From Lepus europaeus (Eukaryota; Chordata; Mammalia; Lagomorpha; Leporidae), in assembly GCF_033115175.1 (NCBI RefSeq), contig NC_084838.1, positions 90,547,968-90,611,967 of the forward strand: a stretch of DNA of 64,000 bases. The letters run 5' to 3'. Both the position numbers and the translations under genes were made by a program. The notes beneath the pieces were generated by a model, which saw only the letters and a list, made by a program, of their open reading frames with translations, searched no databases and was not told the DNA's origin. Below, in pieces: positions 10,934 through 21,609 of the stretch; position 1 is the stretch's first letter; each line of letters begins with the position of its first letter.

Positions 10934-11262
10934 GGGGCCGCTGCTGTGATGTAATGGGTAAAGTTGCCATCTGCAGAGCCGGCACCCCATAAGGGCACCA
11001 GTTCGAGTCCTGGCTGCTCCACTTCTGATCCAGCTCCCTGCTAATTTGCCTGGGGAAGCAGTGGAAGAAGGCCCAAGTGCTTGGGCCCCTGCACCCACAT
11101 GACAGACCTGGAAGAAGCTCCTGGTTCCTGGCTTCAGCCTGGCTCAACCCTGGCCACTGTGGCCATGTGGGGAATAAACCAGCAGATGAAAGATATCTCT
11201 CTTCTTTCTCTCTGCCTCTCTATAACTCTGTATTTCATATAAATGAGTAAATCTGAGAAAAA
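10934..11262 (+). mobile_element. C-SINE, type B
   Basis: Head GGGGCCGCTGCTGTGATG, tail ATATAAATGAGTAAATCTG. Inserted in the L1 3' region. Confidence 0.92.
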
Positions 11263-11451
11263 CACAAAAAAACATGGAGCAGCCAGAAGTTTCGTGCATC
11301 ACTGGTGGAAAGGCAAAATGGCCTGGTCATTCTGAGAAATATTTTGGCAGTTTCTTACACAGTTAAACACACTATCTGACCCACCAATCCCACTGCTAAG
11401 TATTTACTGAGGAAAAAACCTGTACAGGAATGCTACACAAGGCTCTATCTG

Positions 11452-11790
11452 GGCCAGTGCCGTGGCTTAACAGGCTAATCCTCCGCCTTGCGGCACCGGC
11501 ACACCGGGTTCTAGTCCCGGTTGGGGCGCCAGATTCTATCCCGGTTGCCCCTCTTCCAGGTCAGCTCTCTGCTGTGGCCTGGGAAGGCAGTGGAGGATGG
11601 CCCAAGTCCTTGGGCCCTGCACCTGCATGGGAGACCAGGAGAAGCACCTGGCTCCTGGCTTCGGATCAGCGAGATGCGCCGGCCGCAGCAGCCACTGGAG
11701 GGTGAACCAATGGCAAAAAGGAAGACCTTTCTCTCTTCTCTCTCTCTCTCACTATCCACTCTGCCTGTAAAAAAAAAAAAAAAAAAAAAA
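11452..11790 (+). mobile_element. C-SINE, type A
   Basis: TSD GGCTCTATCTG at 11441-11451 and 11792-11802. Tail CTGCCTGT plus more than 20 A. The tail length suggests a fairly recent insertion. Confidence 0.96.
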
Positions 11791-12185
11791 AGGCTCTATC
11801 TGTAATGTCCAAAAATGGGAAACAACTCAAAATTCTTCAGCTGGTGAATGGACAAAGAAACCTTATGCCATCTGCACAATAATGAATGCCACCCAGCCAC
11901 CAAAAGGGCCCAACAACTTGGGTGGAGCTCCTAGGCTGAGTAGAGAAGCCAGTCTCAAAGGACACACAGGGTAGGCTTCGTGACATGACAGTGTCAGAAA
12001 GACAAAACTGCAATGACAGAAAACGGATCAGCGATTTCCAGAAGCTGGTGGAAAGGGAGTGAGTGCAAGGAGCAGCTGATGGAGCCGGTCTGTACCCAGA
12101 CTGCCGTGATGGCTACCCGACTGTATATTTTTTGAAACTTGAGGAACTATACACCAAGACAGGTCAGTTTTACTGGGGGCTAGCA

Positions 12186-12900
12186 TAAAAATAAAATTCA
12201 ACTGAATAAAATGGTATTTCCATTATATGCTAACACGAATAACACAGTTTTGTAAAGCGTGACTGTATGTCCAAAGGAAAGCGTGGCATTGTTTTACAGT
12301 TACACAAATCTCTTTAGTGTCTGTCTTAATAGAAGATATTGGATTCTCCAGTCTGCTTCTGCATCCAATCTGTTTTTTTGTTTGTTTGTTTGTTTTTTGA
12401 CAGGCAGAGTGGACAGTGAGAGAGAGAGAGACGGAGAGAAAGGTCTTCCTTTGCTGTTGGTTCACCCTCCAATGGCCGCCGTGGCCGGTGCACCACGCTG
12501 ATCCGATGGCAGGAGCCAGGTGCTTCTCCTGGTCTCCCATGGGGTGTAGGGCCCAAGCACTTGGGCCATCCTCCACTGCACTCCCTGGCCACAGCAGAGA
12601 GCTGGACTGGAAGAGGGGCAACCGGGACAGAATCCAGCTCCCCGACCGGGACTAGAACCCGGTGTGCCGGCACCGCAAGGCGGAGGATTAGCCTGTTGAG
12701 CCACGGCGCCGGCCTCTGTTTTGTTTTTATGTCATGTTTCCTTGGAACATCTCTGCTGTATGCTTGTGAGGCAGTGAGAGTGATGAAGCAAAGCATTCTT
12801 GGTATTATTGTGAGAATGCTCGTGACCTTGTGGATCCCATCTCACAAAGTTCCGATGATTTCCAGGGTTCCCTGGACCACACTTTGAGAACCACAGGCCT
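12186..12900 (-). mobile_element. hAT-Charlie type DNA transposon remnant
   Basis: The right end (12875-12900) reads, on the - strand, GGTTCTCAAAGTGTGGTCC, the classic Charlie terminal motif. On the other side of a nested C-SINE, - strand codons at about 12250-12370 give SSIKTDTKEIC and VKQCH. I recognise these as the C-terminal end of a hAT transposase of the ZBED-like type. Most of the coding region is missing and the frame is open only over this tail. An ancient non-functional fossil. Confidence 0.75.
12376..12714 (-). mobile_element. C-SINE, type A, inside hAT remnant
   Basis: TSD TCTGTTT at 12369-12375 and 12715-12721. Tail is (GTTT)n-like: TTTGTTTGTTTGTTTG. Ends GAGCCACGGCGCCGGCC. Confidence 0.94.
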
Positions 12901-13185
12901 ATAGTGTAACTTTGCACAAAAGGAAGTATTTTTTCTTCTTCTGACTGTTTTTAGAAAAAAAAATCACTTTATCCTCTACAGAAATAAAATCAGTTAAAAT
13001 ATTTATTTTTTGAATTATGCTATGCATTGATCATTTTTAAAGACAAACTCAGATGTTTGTTGTAGTTAAATGGTCACTTTGTCTATGATTTCCAGCAATG
13101 ATCAGCCCTAGGAATAAGTCAAAGATACTATTTTCATTCTATGGGAGTAGGAATCTTAATTATTTATTGTCAAAACTTTAACATT

Positions 13186-13498
13186 GGCCAGCGCCATGGC
13201 TCACTAGGCTAATCCTCTGCCTGCGGTGCCAGCATCCCGGGTTCTAGTCCTGGTTGCTCCTCTTCCAGTCCAGCTCTCTGCTGTGACCCGGGAGTACAGT
13301 GGAGGATGGCCCAAGTGCTTGGGCCCTGCACCCACGTGGGAGACCAGGAGGAAGCACCTGGCTCCTGGCTTTGGATTGGCGCAGCGCACTGGCCATAACA
13401 GCCACTTGGGGGATGAACCAAGGGAAGGAAGACCTTTCTCTCTGTCTCTCTCTCACTGTCTCACTCTGCCTGTAAAAAAAAAAAAAAAAAAAAAAAAA
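13186..13498 (+). mobile_element. C-SINE, type A
   Basis: Head GGCCAGCGCCATGGCTCAC, tail CTGCCTGT plus A25. Confidence 0.95.
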
Positions 13499-14165
13499 TC
13501 ACAAACAAAAAAAAACACCTGGGATTTTTTTTCTTTAAGTGAGTGACGGGATTCCTTGTAAGAAGTGAAGCACCTTGGGTGACAAGGGGCTTCCGCACCA
13601 TTCAGGTCATGCTGCTGTTGAACGTGAACAGCACTGTTCCCGGTCTCACTCAACGTGTCACTTCCTCAGAAACTGCATGAAATCTCTAAGCAGCTTATTT
13701 GAGCGTAGCCTTTTGTAATCTGTCTGGGGCCCCAAATTTCTGAAATTGTGACCAGGCCTGCTTGCAGCATCAGGAAGGAGGCGTTTCCTGCCTGAGTGAG
13801 GGTTGAGCAACACAGAGGGTGGGGCAGAATCAACACCCTGGAACTCAGCCCTGGAAGCCTGACCCACATCTCAGGTGCTAGCAGCCAACCACAGGGCGAT
13901 TCCCTCTGATCTACACTACACTCGGAGCTGGCTGTTTCCCCAGTGAGCAGGCTCACATCACCAAGTTGAAGGCTCGCCATCTAGCCCGCCTCTGAGGGTG
14001 GGTAAGGTAGCCTTTCCCACCCAGGCAAGACAACAAGACCTTTGGTGGGAAAAAGAGAGGAAGAAAATGCCAAGAACTTCCTTTGCCCTAGGGAATTGGG
14101 AATGAAGGAGAAGTTCATTACTTCCATAACGCCTTGCGGAGACAGTTGGAGATCCTTTAAACGGA
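13499..14165. other. Unassigned stretch
   Basis: No recognised repeat. A - frame of 104 codons at 13666-13980 has no known domain. Its base composition is somewhat GC-richer than its neighbours. Confidence 0.3.
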
Positions 14166-14640
14166 GATCCTGTGCATAGTGTTCACAATATATAAAGAAC
14201 CCTGATAACTCAACATCAAAAATAGAAAAAACCCAATTAAAATATGGGTAAAGGAATATACATGTATTTGAAGAAGATCTATAAATAATTAACAAGCTCA
14301 CATAAAGATGTTCAGTATCATCAGTTGTTAGGGAGATGCAAATGGAAATCATCCCACATTGCTGATGAAAATATAAAGTGGGTCAGTCATGGTGGAAGAC
14401 AGTTTGTGGTTTCTCAGTAGTTAATGATCCAGCATATGATCCAGCAATTCCACTCCAAGGTATAAAAACCCCAGAGAATTGAAATGAGTGTTCAAACAAA
14501 GATTTGTACGTTCATGTTCACAGCAGCATTATTCATAATAATCAAAAATTAGAAACAACTCAATTGTCCAATAAGCAATGTATGGACAAGCAAATGTGGT
14601 ACGTACGTACAATAGAATATTCAGCTTAAAAAATTTTGGA

Positions 14641-14953
14641 GGCCAGCGCTGAGGCGTAGCAGGTAAGGCCACTGTCTGCAGTGCCAGCAATCCATATGGG
14701 CTCGGGTTCTAGTCCCAGCTGCTCCACTTCCGATCCAGCTCTCTGCTATGGCCTGAGAAAGCAGTAGAAGATGGCCCAAGTCCTTGGGCCCCTGCACCCA
14801 CATGGGAGACCAGAAGAAGCTCCTGGCTCCTGGCTTCGGATCAGCCGTAGCAGCCACTTGGGGAATGAACCAGCGGATGGAAGACTTATCTCTGCCTCTG
14901 CTTCTCTGTAATTCTGCCTTTCAAAGAAAAGTAAATATTAAAAAAAAAGAAAG
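14641..14953 (+). mobile_element. C-SINE, type B
   Basis: Head GGCCAGCGCTGAGGCGTAGC. TSD AAAATTTTGGA (14630-14640) and AAAATTTTGA (14954-14963). Confidence 0.93.
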
Positions 14954-14984
14954 AAAATTTTGACAGATAACCATTAAGGCATTT

Positions 14985-15123
14985 TTTAAAAGATTTATTT
15001 ATTTGAAAGGCAGAGTGATAGAGAAAGAGAGAGATATCTTCCACCTGCTGGTTCACTCCCCAAACCCCCACAACAACCAGGGCTAGGCCAGGCCAAAGTC
15101 AGGAATCAGAAACTCCATCCAGT
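14985..15123 (-). mobile_element. C-SINE fragment (tail half)
   Basis: AAAGATTTATTTATTTGAAAG to AACTCCATCCAG. The head half is absent, so this copy is 5' truncated. Confidence 0.85.
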
Positions 15124-15430
15124 CTAAGTGAAATAAGCTAAGGGAACAAAATTAGTCACAAAAGGATAAATACTATATGACTCCACTCTTATGAGGCACC
15201 CAAGGTAGTTCAATTCATGAGGATAGACGGTAGAATTGCAGTTGCCTGGAGCTGAGGGGAGAAGGAGAGAGCCGTCAATCCTGATGGATTCAGAGTTTCC
15301 TTTTGGGAAGATTAAAAAGTTCTGGAGATGGAAGGTGGTAAAGGTTGTATAAAAAGGCAAATGTATTTAATGCCACAGAACTATACATTTTAATTGGTTA
15401 AAGTGGTATATTTTGTTATGTATGGTTCAA

Positions 15431-15746
15431 TTTTTTTTTATTTGACAGGTAAAGTTATACACAGTGAGAGAGAAAGAGACAGAGAGAAAGGTCTTCCTTC
15501 TGTTGGTTCACCCCCCAAATGGCTGCTACGGCTGAACTATGCCAATCTGTAGCCAGGAGCCAGGTGCTTCCTCCTGGTCTCCCATGCGGGTGCAGGGGCC
15601 CAAGTACTTGGCCATCCTCCACTGCCTTCCCGGGCCACAGCAGAGAGCTGGACTGGAAGAGGAGCAACCACGGCTAGAAACCGGCGCCCATATAAGATGC
15701 CGGCACAGCAGGCGGAGGATTAGCCAAGTGAGCCACAGCTGGCCCC
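15431..15746 (-). mobile_element. C-SINE, type AB
   Basis: Starts poly-T then TTGACAGGTAAAG, ends GTGAGCCACAGCTGGCCCC. Lies between two L1 3' ends. Confidence 0.92.
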
Positions 15747-16105
15747 AATATTTTTAAAAGTGTTGATACATGCCACAATGTGGATGAATCCAGAAAACAT
15801 TATGCTGAATCAAAGCAAACAAACGGTCACACATTGTAGGCTTACATGTGTATGAAACGCCTCGGATAGGGAAGTCCAAGCAGAAAGCAGACTGGTGGTT
15901 GCCAGGGGCCGGGGGAGGAGGGAGCAGGGAGTGGCTGCTTGATGGGATTACAGGGCCTGGACTCCCTTGGCAGGATGATAATGCTTTGGCAGCAACGGTT
16001 GCCACAATCTTGTGACTGAACTAAAAACCACCAACATGCGTGCTTTAAAAGAGGTTAATTTTATGTAATGTGCATTTCATCTCAGTTCTTTTTAAAATGC
16101 AGCCA
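15747..16105 (+). mobile_element. Second L1 3' end
   Basis: ACAATGTGGATGAATCCAG, TGGTGGTTGCCAGGGGCCG and AATTTTATGTAATGTGCAT repeat the 3' part already passed at 15120-15430. This is therefore a separate L1 copy, not a continuation. Confidence 0.75.
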
Positions 16106-16149
16106 TGGCTCCTTCGGAGGAGTAAAGGCCTAGAGACCAGCAGGCAGAT

Positions 16150-16420
16150 CAAGAAGTGAAAGCAGCCCAAGCCTGCAGCACTGACATCCCATATGGGTGC
16201 CAGTTCGAGTCCCGGATGCTCCTCTTCCAATCCAGCTCCGGAAGAAGCTGGATTCTTCCCAGAAGAAGCTCCTGGCTCCTGGCTTCAGATCGGCGCAGCT
16301 CCGGCCGTTGTAGCCATTTGGGAAGTGAACCAGCAGATGGAAGACCTCTCTCTCTCTCTCTCTCTCTCTCTCTACCTCTCTCTGTAACTCTTTCAAATAA
16401 ATTAAATCTTTGAAAAAAAG
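16150..16420 (+). mobile_element. C-SINE, type B, internally deleted
   Basis: CACTGACATCCCATATGGG to TTTCAAATAAATTAAATC. About 55 bases of the central body are missing at about 16240, and the head is degraded. Confidence 0.88.
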
Positions 16421-16455
16421 AGAAAAGAAATTAAAGCAAAAAAAAAAAAAAAAAA

Positions 16456-18040
16456 GAGGTCATTAGTACACGTGGGCGTCAGCTGGCTGGCAGCTAAGAC
16501 AGGCACCTGTGGAGGCCCAGGTCCTTGACCTCTGCTGCACAAGGTAGGCCTTAACTAGGACATCCTTTCCAGAAACTCAGGTTTCGTTCTGTTCCTTTCT
16601 TATCAGTAACCCACAGTGTTATCCTTAAGCCTGTCTGACTATTTTCTTAATTGTTGCAACCAATATATTACTAAGGAACTAAGATGTTTGGAAAGCAGGG
16701 CAAAGAACTGTGTGTTGTGAACAGGTCGCCCTGTATAGGTGGCTGAGGCAGTGACCTGCAGAGAATGGAGCAAGAGTGAGAACCAATAATGTAGAACAAA
16801 GGAGAACTTGGATGTTAGGCAAACGCCCAGGCAGGGCCTGCAAGACAGGCATGCTTCGGAGGCCTGAGAAAGGGCTAGACTTCCAGCCTTTGCTCAGGTG
16901 GGGCTAGATTGCTGTCAGGTGGAGAGTAAAGACCGAAGGACTGGAGGCCATTAGATTTACACCAAGGAACGCAATGAGAAACATTGTCTGTGGGGGGACT
17001 CTGGATAGGCTCATAGCCCAGAGCGGAAGGCAGGTGCGGATTCTGTCTGTGCAGCCACTCGTCTGGAACCTCAGGGAGAGGCAGCACATACAGGTCAAGC
17101 TGGTGTCCCCAAACCCTGCTTACAGTTCTTGCTGCTGGGTGTCACTTGTTGGTGCAGGGGAGGTGGTGTGAAGACAGCATGACAGGGAAGGAGTGGGCTT
17201 GGGGTAAACTGTCATTGGTTCTGATTGGAGGCAATCGTAGGGACCTCAGGAACAGGAAACTCCCCGGTACCCAGTGTGGATGATGACTGTGAAACACAGC
17301 TGGGGGGCCCTGCAACACAGGTGCCACGCGGCCAGGAGCCTGGCTTATTCCCACCAGTGTTTCTGGTGCCAGCAGGTAAGAAAAGCAGTTGTATGGTGTT
17401 AACGAGTGAGGGGGATGAGAGAACGTGGCCCCAGCTGCAACCTGGCCTCATTAGCCTCGTGTGTGCATCTGCCAAGAACTGAGAAGAGGCCTCGTCTGTC
17501 AGGGTGGGGCCCCACTCCACCCCCAACAGGGGCGGGAGCCACATAGGAGTTCCTTCATTACAGACCACTCAAGGCAACTTTCATTTAGTTTGTTTTTCAT
17601 TCCTCTATTTTAAGATAATTGGTTATCACTTAATGATCCACAAAAATATCCTTGACTCACAGAAGTAGAAATTAGAATATGACTTGAGATGTATTTTGGA
17701 CGTCCCTTTCTAGAAGTTTCTCGGAGACTCAACAAGCTGCAACAACAGCTTTGTGTTGAATATTGTGCAAGTTCTTGGTTGACGTCCAAGTTCAACCTCA
17801 CTGGCCCGGTGACATGAAGATCAAAATCAGAGTGAAGAGTGTATGTAGTTGCATATTCCCATGGGTACCTGTGCAATGGGCCCTCACTGCCAGCAGGATT
17901 ACTCTGCACATGAATGGGACCATCAGGGAAACTAAGAAATTCCTTTAAACAGTAGCGAAGGAGCTAATCTTCCTGACAGGAAATGCCAAACTCACCAGTC
18001 AGCTTCATGAGACCGTGGGCAGTCTTGTGCTGTGAAATAT
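16456..18040. other. Unassigned non-SINE stretch
   Basis: 1.6 kb with no SINE and no repeat I recognise. A strong donor-like CAG/GTAAGA lies at 17373-17381. Frames at 17225-17482 (+) and 17610-17909 (-) match no family I know. It could hold an old LTR or a noncoding exon; I cannot decide from sequence alone. Confidence 0.35.
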
Positions 18041-18055
18041 CCCATGCTCCCTTCT

Positions 18056-18430
18056 TTTTCTTTTTTTGTTTTTTTTTTTTTTAATTTTTTGATTTTTTTT
18101 TTTTGACAGGCAGAGTGGACAGTGAGAGAGAGAGACAGAGAGAAAGGTCTTCCTTTGCTGTTGGTTCACCCTCCAATAGCCACCGTGGCCGGTGCCCTGC
18201 AGCCGGCGCATTGCGCTGATCCGAAGGCAGGAGCCAGGTGCTTCTCCTGGTCTCCCATGGGGTGCAGGGCCCAAGCACTTGGGCCATCCTCCACTGCACT
18301 CCCGGGCCATAGCAGAGAGCTGGCCTTGAAGAGGGCAACCGGGACAGAATCCGGCGCCCTGACCGGGACTAGAACCAGGGGTGCCGGCGCCGCAAGGTGG
18401 AGGATTAGCCTATTGAGCCATGGCGCCGGC
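18056..18430 (-). mobile_element. C-SINE, type A
   Basis: Perfect 15-bp TSD CCCATGCTCCCTTCT at 18041-18055 and 18431-18445. Double T-run tail. A short duplication of GCCGG/GGTGC motif lies near 18190. Confidence 0.97.
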
Positions 18431-18559
18431 CCCATGCTCCCTTCTAAGGCAAAAGTCTGTAATTTCATTATTAAACAATGTATTACAATATTGTTAAGGG
18501 TATAAGGTTTCCATAGCAACAGTTTAGGGTGGGCAGCTTGGCACCACTAATTAATTGAT

Positions 18560-18755
18560 AAGATGCCTTTAGACCCAACTGCCCATAATAGACACTCCAA
18601 ACATGACAGCACCCCCAGTCATTTGAGGCTTTATTGATTATGGTGGGGAAAAAAGCAAACAGACAAAAAATTGGAAGCAAGTTAATGCCTATCCATGGGA
18701 GAAAGGTGAGCAAACCATGATCTAAGTAGACTGTGAGATTTATGGATGTTGATAA
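18560..18755 (+). mobile_element. L1-like 3' fragment (weak)
   Basis: TTGGAAGCAAGTTAATGCC followed by an ATGGGAGAAAGG-type motif resembles the conserved L1 3' phrase about small numbers of mismatched copies. Low-confidence match by eye. Confidence 0.4.
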
Positions 18756-18759
18756 AGAT

Positions 18760-19222
18760 GCTCTGCTTGACCAAACTGTACTCAGGCTCCTGAACTTTCT
18801 CCTAGGCCCCTCTCTGCACTTCCTTGTTAGATCCAGGTTGCGCAAAAACCCTGCCAAGTCAGTTTAGCCAGAATCTTGGTATCTGATCACCATCCATATC
18901 TGATCAGTCCCTCACCCCCTGCCATTTCCCAGGGGATGTCTGATCGGCCTGACCTGCCTTTAGCAAAAATCCTGATAAGTGACTCATGCCAGAACCCCCT
19001 CATCCCTGATGTCACCTCTTAATTTTCCATCCACTGACCCTACTTGCTCTTGGCTACTGATTCTCACTTGCGCAAGCTGTGTTCAGAGTTGAACCCAACT
19101 CTTTTCCCAATTGTATGAGTCCATTGCTGGGGATCCCCACACATCCCTCAATGGTCCTGAATAAATCCTTTCTCCCTGTGCTTTCACAAGTATCATTGAA
19201 TGTTTTTTTTTTTCCCTGAAAC
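18760..19222 (+). mobile_element. Ancient ERV1-like LTR
   Basis: TCCCAGGGGATGTCTGATCGG, a CTCACTTGCGCAAGCTGTG block and CCTGAATAAATCC (poly-A signal at about 19160) follow the layout of class I LTRs of the MER type. The end at about 19222 is TCCCTGAAACA. No internal retroviral sequence adjoins it, so it is probably solo. Confidence 0.55.
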
Positions 19223-19589
19223 AATTCTTATGAAAAGGGCCTGAGCCCAGGGTTTGCTCTGGAGGGTGTGACCTGATTCCACCAGGTTCTCAGTGGCCAG
19301 GGCCAGCTCCTGGACATCTCTGGTGTCCCCACATCCTCACACCTGCAACCCACGCACTATGCCTACTCCCTGCTCCGATTTGGCCTTAGCTCCCAGCCAT
19401 CATTCTGCCTCCAAACACTGTCCAGACCCAGCTGCACATTCCCCAGGCCACTGCGGTTCCTCACCTCTCCATCTGGGCCCCTCAGTCCCCTCTGGCCTGC
19501 GCAGTACTCTCCCCATGCTAGAACTGGATAGGCATTAACTTGCTTCCAATTTTTTGGAAGAAAAACTAGAACTGGAGGTGTCACAGCAG

Positions 19590-20320
19590 AGTTGGTCACT
19601 GCGTGGCTCCTGAAACCCTCGAGGTCCTCTATCTCGGAGAGCAGCTGGCTCCCCTGCTGGCCTGTGTTCCAACCCATCTTCCTCTGCCCTCAGTCTCAGC
19701 GGCCCAGTTGTTCTGGCCCCTGCCTCTTGGCTTCTTCAGCCTGCCCCTCATTTGAGGCTTTGTACACGCTGCTCCTTCTGTCCCTAGCTGCTTCCTTGTC
19801 ATTGAGATCTCAAGAAGAAAGTCTGCTCTTTAGAGAGCTCATGACAAATACCAGGTCAGGATGCCGGCGCTGTGGTGCAGTAGGTTAAGCCTAGGCCTGT
19901 GGCGTGGGCATCCCATACGGACACCAGTTTGAATCCTGGCTGCTCCTCTTCCTATGCAGCTCTCTGCTAATGATCTGGGAGGGCAGTGCCCCTGCACCCA
20001 CGTGGGAGACCCAGAAGAAGCTCCTAGCTTCAGATCGGCTCAGCTCCGGTCGTGGCGGCCATCTGGGAAGTGAACCAGCAGACGGGAGACCAACCTCTCT
20101 GTCTATCCCTCTCTCTGTCTGTAACTCTACCTCTCAAATAAATAAATAAAGCCTTACAAAAATACCAGGTCAGTCTTCCCACCTTGTCATCTGCATGGGA
20201 ACTATCAGTGAGTGCTCTAAGTGCCCTCACATTCTTTGAATGTTCTCAGAGGAATGAGAAGCTCCGTGAGGGCAGGACTCCATCTGACGTGTGTTCAGAA
20301 CAGTGCTCAGTTCACAACAG
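19590..20320 (+). mobile_element. L2 LINE 3' region
   Basis: TTTGTACACGCTGCTCCTTC, CTCTTTAGAGAGCTC and GAGAAGCTCCGTGAGGGCAG are L2 3' landmarks in order. A C-SINE at 19860-20159 splits it. Confidence 0.7.
19860..20159 (+). mobile_element. C-SINE, type B
   Basis: TSD AAATACCAGGTCAG at 19846-19859 and 20160-20173. Head ATGCCGGCGCTGTGGTGCAG, tail CAAATAAATAAATAAAGCC. Confidence 0.95.
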
Positions 20321-20518
20321 GGCACCAACATGCGGAAAAAGAAACAAAGTATTGCACCAAATTGACATATTGGTTCCCACACTGCACAGGGACAGGGAGG
20401 GTGAGAAAAAACAAGGCTATAAAATAAAGGCAAAAATAATAAGGATACATTTGCAGATGAATAAACTGAGTGTGTGTGAGTACATATATCATGAGATTGT
20501 TTGTTAAGAAATAAATCG

Positions 20519-20850
20519 GAGCCAGTGTTGTGGTGTAATGGGTAAAGCCAGTACCTGCAGCGCCAGCATCCCATATGGGCACTGGTTTGTGTCCTGGCTG
20601 CTCCTCTTCTAATCCAGCTCCCTGCTAATGGCCTGGGAAAGCAGCAGAAGATGGCCCAAGTGCCTGGGCCCCTGCACCCACATGGGAGACCCGGAGGAAG
20701 CTCCTGGCTCCTGGCTTCAGATCGGTGCAGCTCTAGCCATTCCAGCCATCTGGGGAGTGAATCATCGGATGGAAGACCTCCCTCTCTGTCTCTCTGCCTC
20801 TGCCTCTCTGTAACTCTGCCTTGCAAATAAATAAATCTTTTAAAATAATC
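20519..20850 (+). mobile_element. C-SINE, type B
   Basis: Head GGAGCCAGTGTTGTGGTG, tail CAAATAAATAAATC. The 263-codon - frame at 20227-21018 runs across it and is not a gene. Confidence 0.93.
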
Positions 20851-21024
20851 ATAATAATAAAAATAAAAAATAAAGGAAATCAAAGAATAATCCAAAAATG
20901 TCATTTGTGGTACCAAGGTGATGAAATTGAAGATAATGGCTATTTTCTCAGTTATATTTTGTGATAGCTGGAAAAAAAAAAACAATGAAGTTTCAGTCAT
21001 TGTGGGAGAAAAGAGCATCTCTTG

Positions 21025-21530
21025 GCAGAGATAGGACAGGTCATGTGACTCAGCTCAACCTCAGCTTCTTCATTTGCTTTTTTTGCTAAAGATTCTATTT
21101 ATTTGGGAGAGTTACAGACACTAAGAAGGAGAGACAGAGATAAAGGTCTTCCATCCACTGGTTCACTCCCCAAATGGCTGCAGTGGCTGGAACCAGGCCA
21201 ATCTGAAGCCAGAAGCCAGGGGCTTCTTCCAGGTCTCCCATGTGGATGCAGGGGCCCAAGCATCTAGGCCATTTGCTACTGCTTTCCCAGGCCACAGCAG
21301 AGAGCTGGATCAGAAGAGGAGCAGCTGGGACTAGAACCGGCGCCCATATGGGATGCTGGCACCGCAGGCAGAGGATTAACCTACTGAGCCACAGCACCGG
21401 CCCCGTCAGCTTCTCCATTTGTAAAGTAGGCCTTGCTCAGGACCAGGACTATAGGAGCTGCCGTAATATCCTAAAAGTTAATGTTTGCAAAACATTTAGT
21501 GCAACGCCTGGCACCTACCAGTTCTCAGTT
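21025..21530 (+). mobile_element. MIR, split by a SINE
   Basis: Left piece CATGTGACTCAGCTCAACCTC, right piece CCATTTGTAAAGTAGG then TAATGTTTGCAAAAC and CGCCTGGCAC. These follow MIR core order. Confidence 0.7.
21077..21405 (-). mobile_element. C-SINE, type AB, inside MIR
   Basis: TSD TCAGCTTCTTCATTTG (21061-21076) and TCAGCTTCTCCATTTG (21406-21421), one mismatch. Confidence 0.95.
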
Positions 21531-21609
21531 CATATTACCGAGAAGTGTTTTGCACCTCTGTTTTCATCACTCCAACAATGCTCACCAGCTCATCTGCTTT
21601 GAGTTTGGT

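Larger units (their letters stand above)
10490..12180 (+). mobile_element. L1 ORF2 3' part and 3' UTR (ancient)
   Basis: Sense-strand L1 remnant. Landmarks: ATGGCAAATAAGCACATGAAA, AATTAAAGCCACAGTGAGAATG, CATCACTGGTGGAAAGGC, TTTGGCAGTTTCTTACAC, TGGTGAATGGACAAAG and GAACTATACACCAAGAC. These correspond to the reverse-transcriptase C-terminal region and 3' UTR of old L1M subfamilies. Two C-SINEs (10934-11262, 11452-11790) interrupt it. All frames are broken. Confidence 0.82.
14166..15430 (+). mobile_element. L1 3' end (ancient), interrupted
   Basis: Sense L1 remnant with CCAATTAAAATATGGGTAAA, TTCACAGCAGCATTATTC, GTGAAATAAGC and CACAGAACTATACATTTTAA. Split by a C-SINE at 14641-14953 and a SINE fragment at 14985-15123. 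Confidence 0.82.

Noticed and set aside
17610..17909. 99-codon - ORF as an exon or pseudogene
   Set aside because: No known domain and no flanking splice sites or poly-A.
20227..21018. 263-codon - strand ORF
   Set aside because: It crosses an L2 end, a whole C-SINE and flanking AT-rich sequence. There is no single domain.
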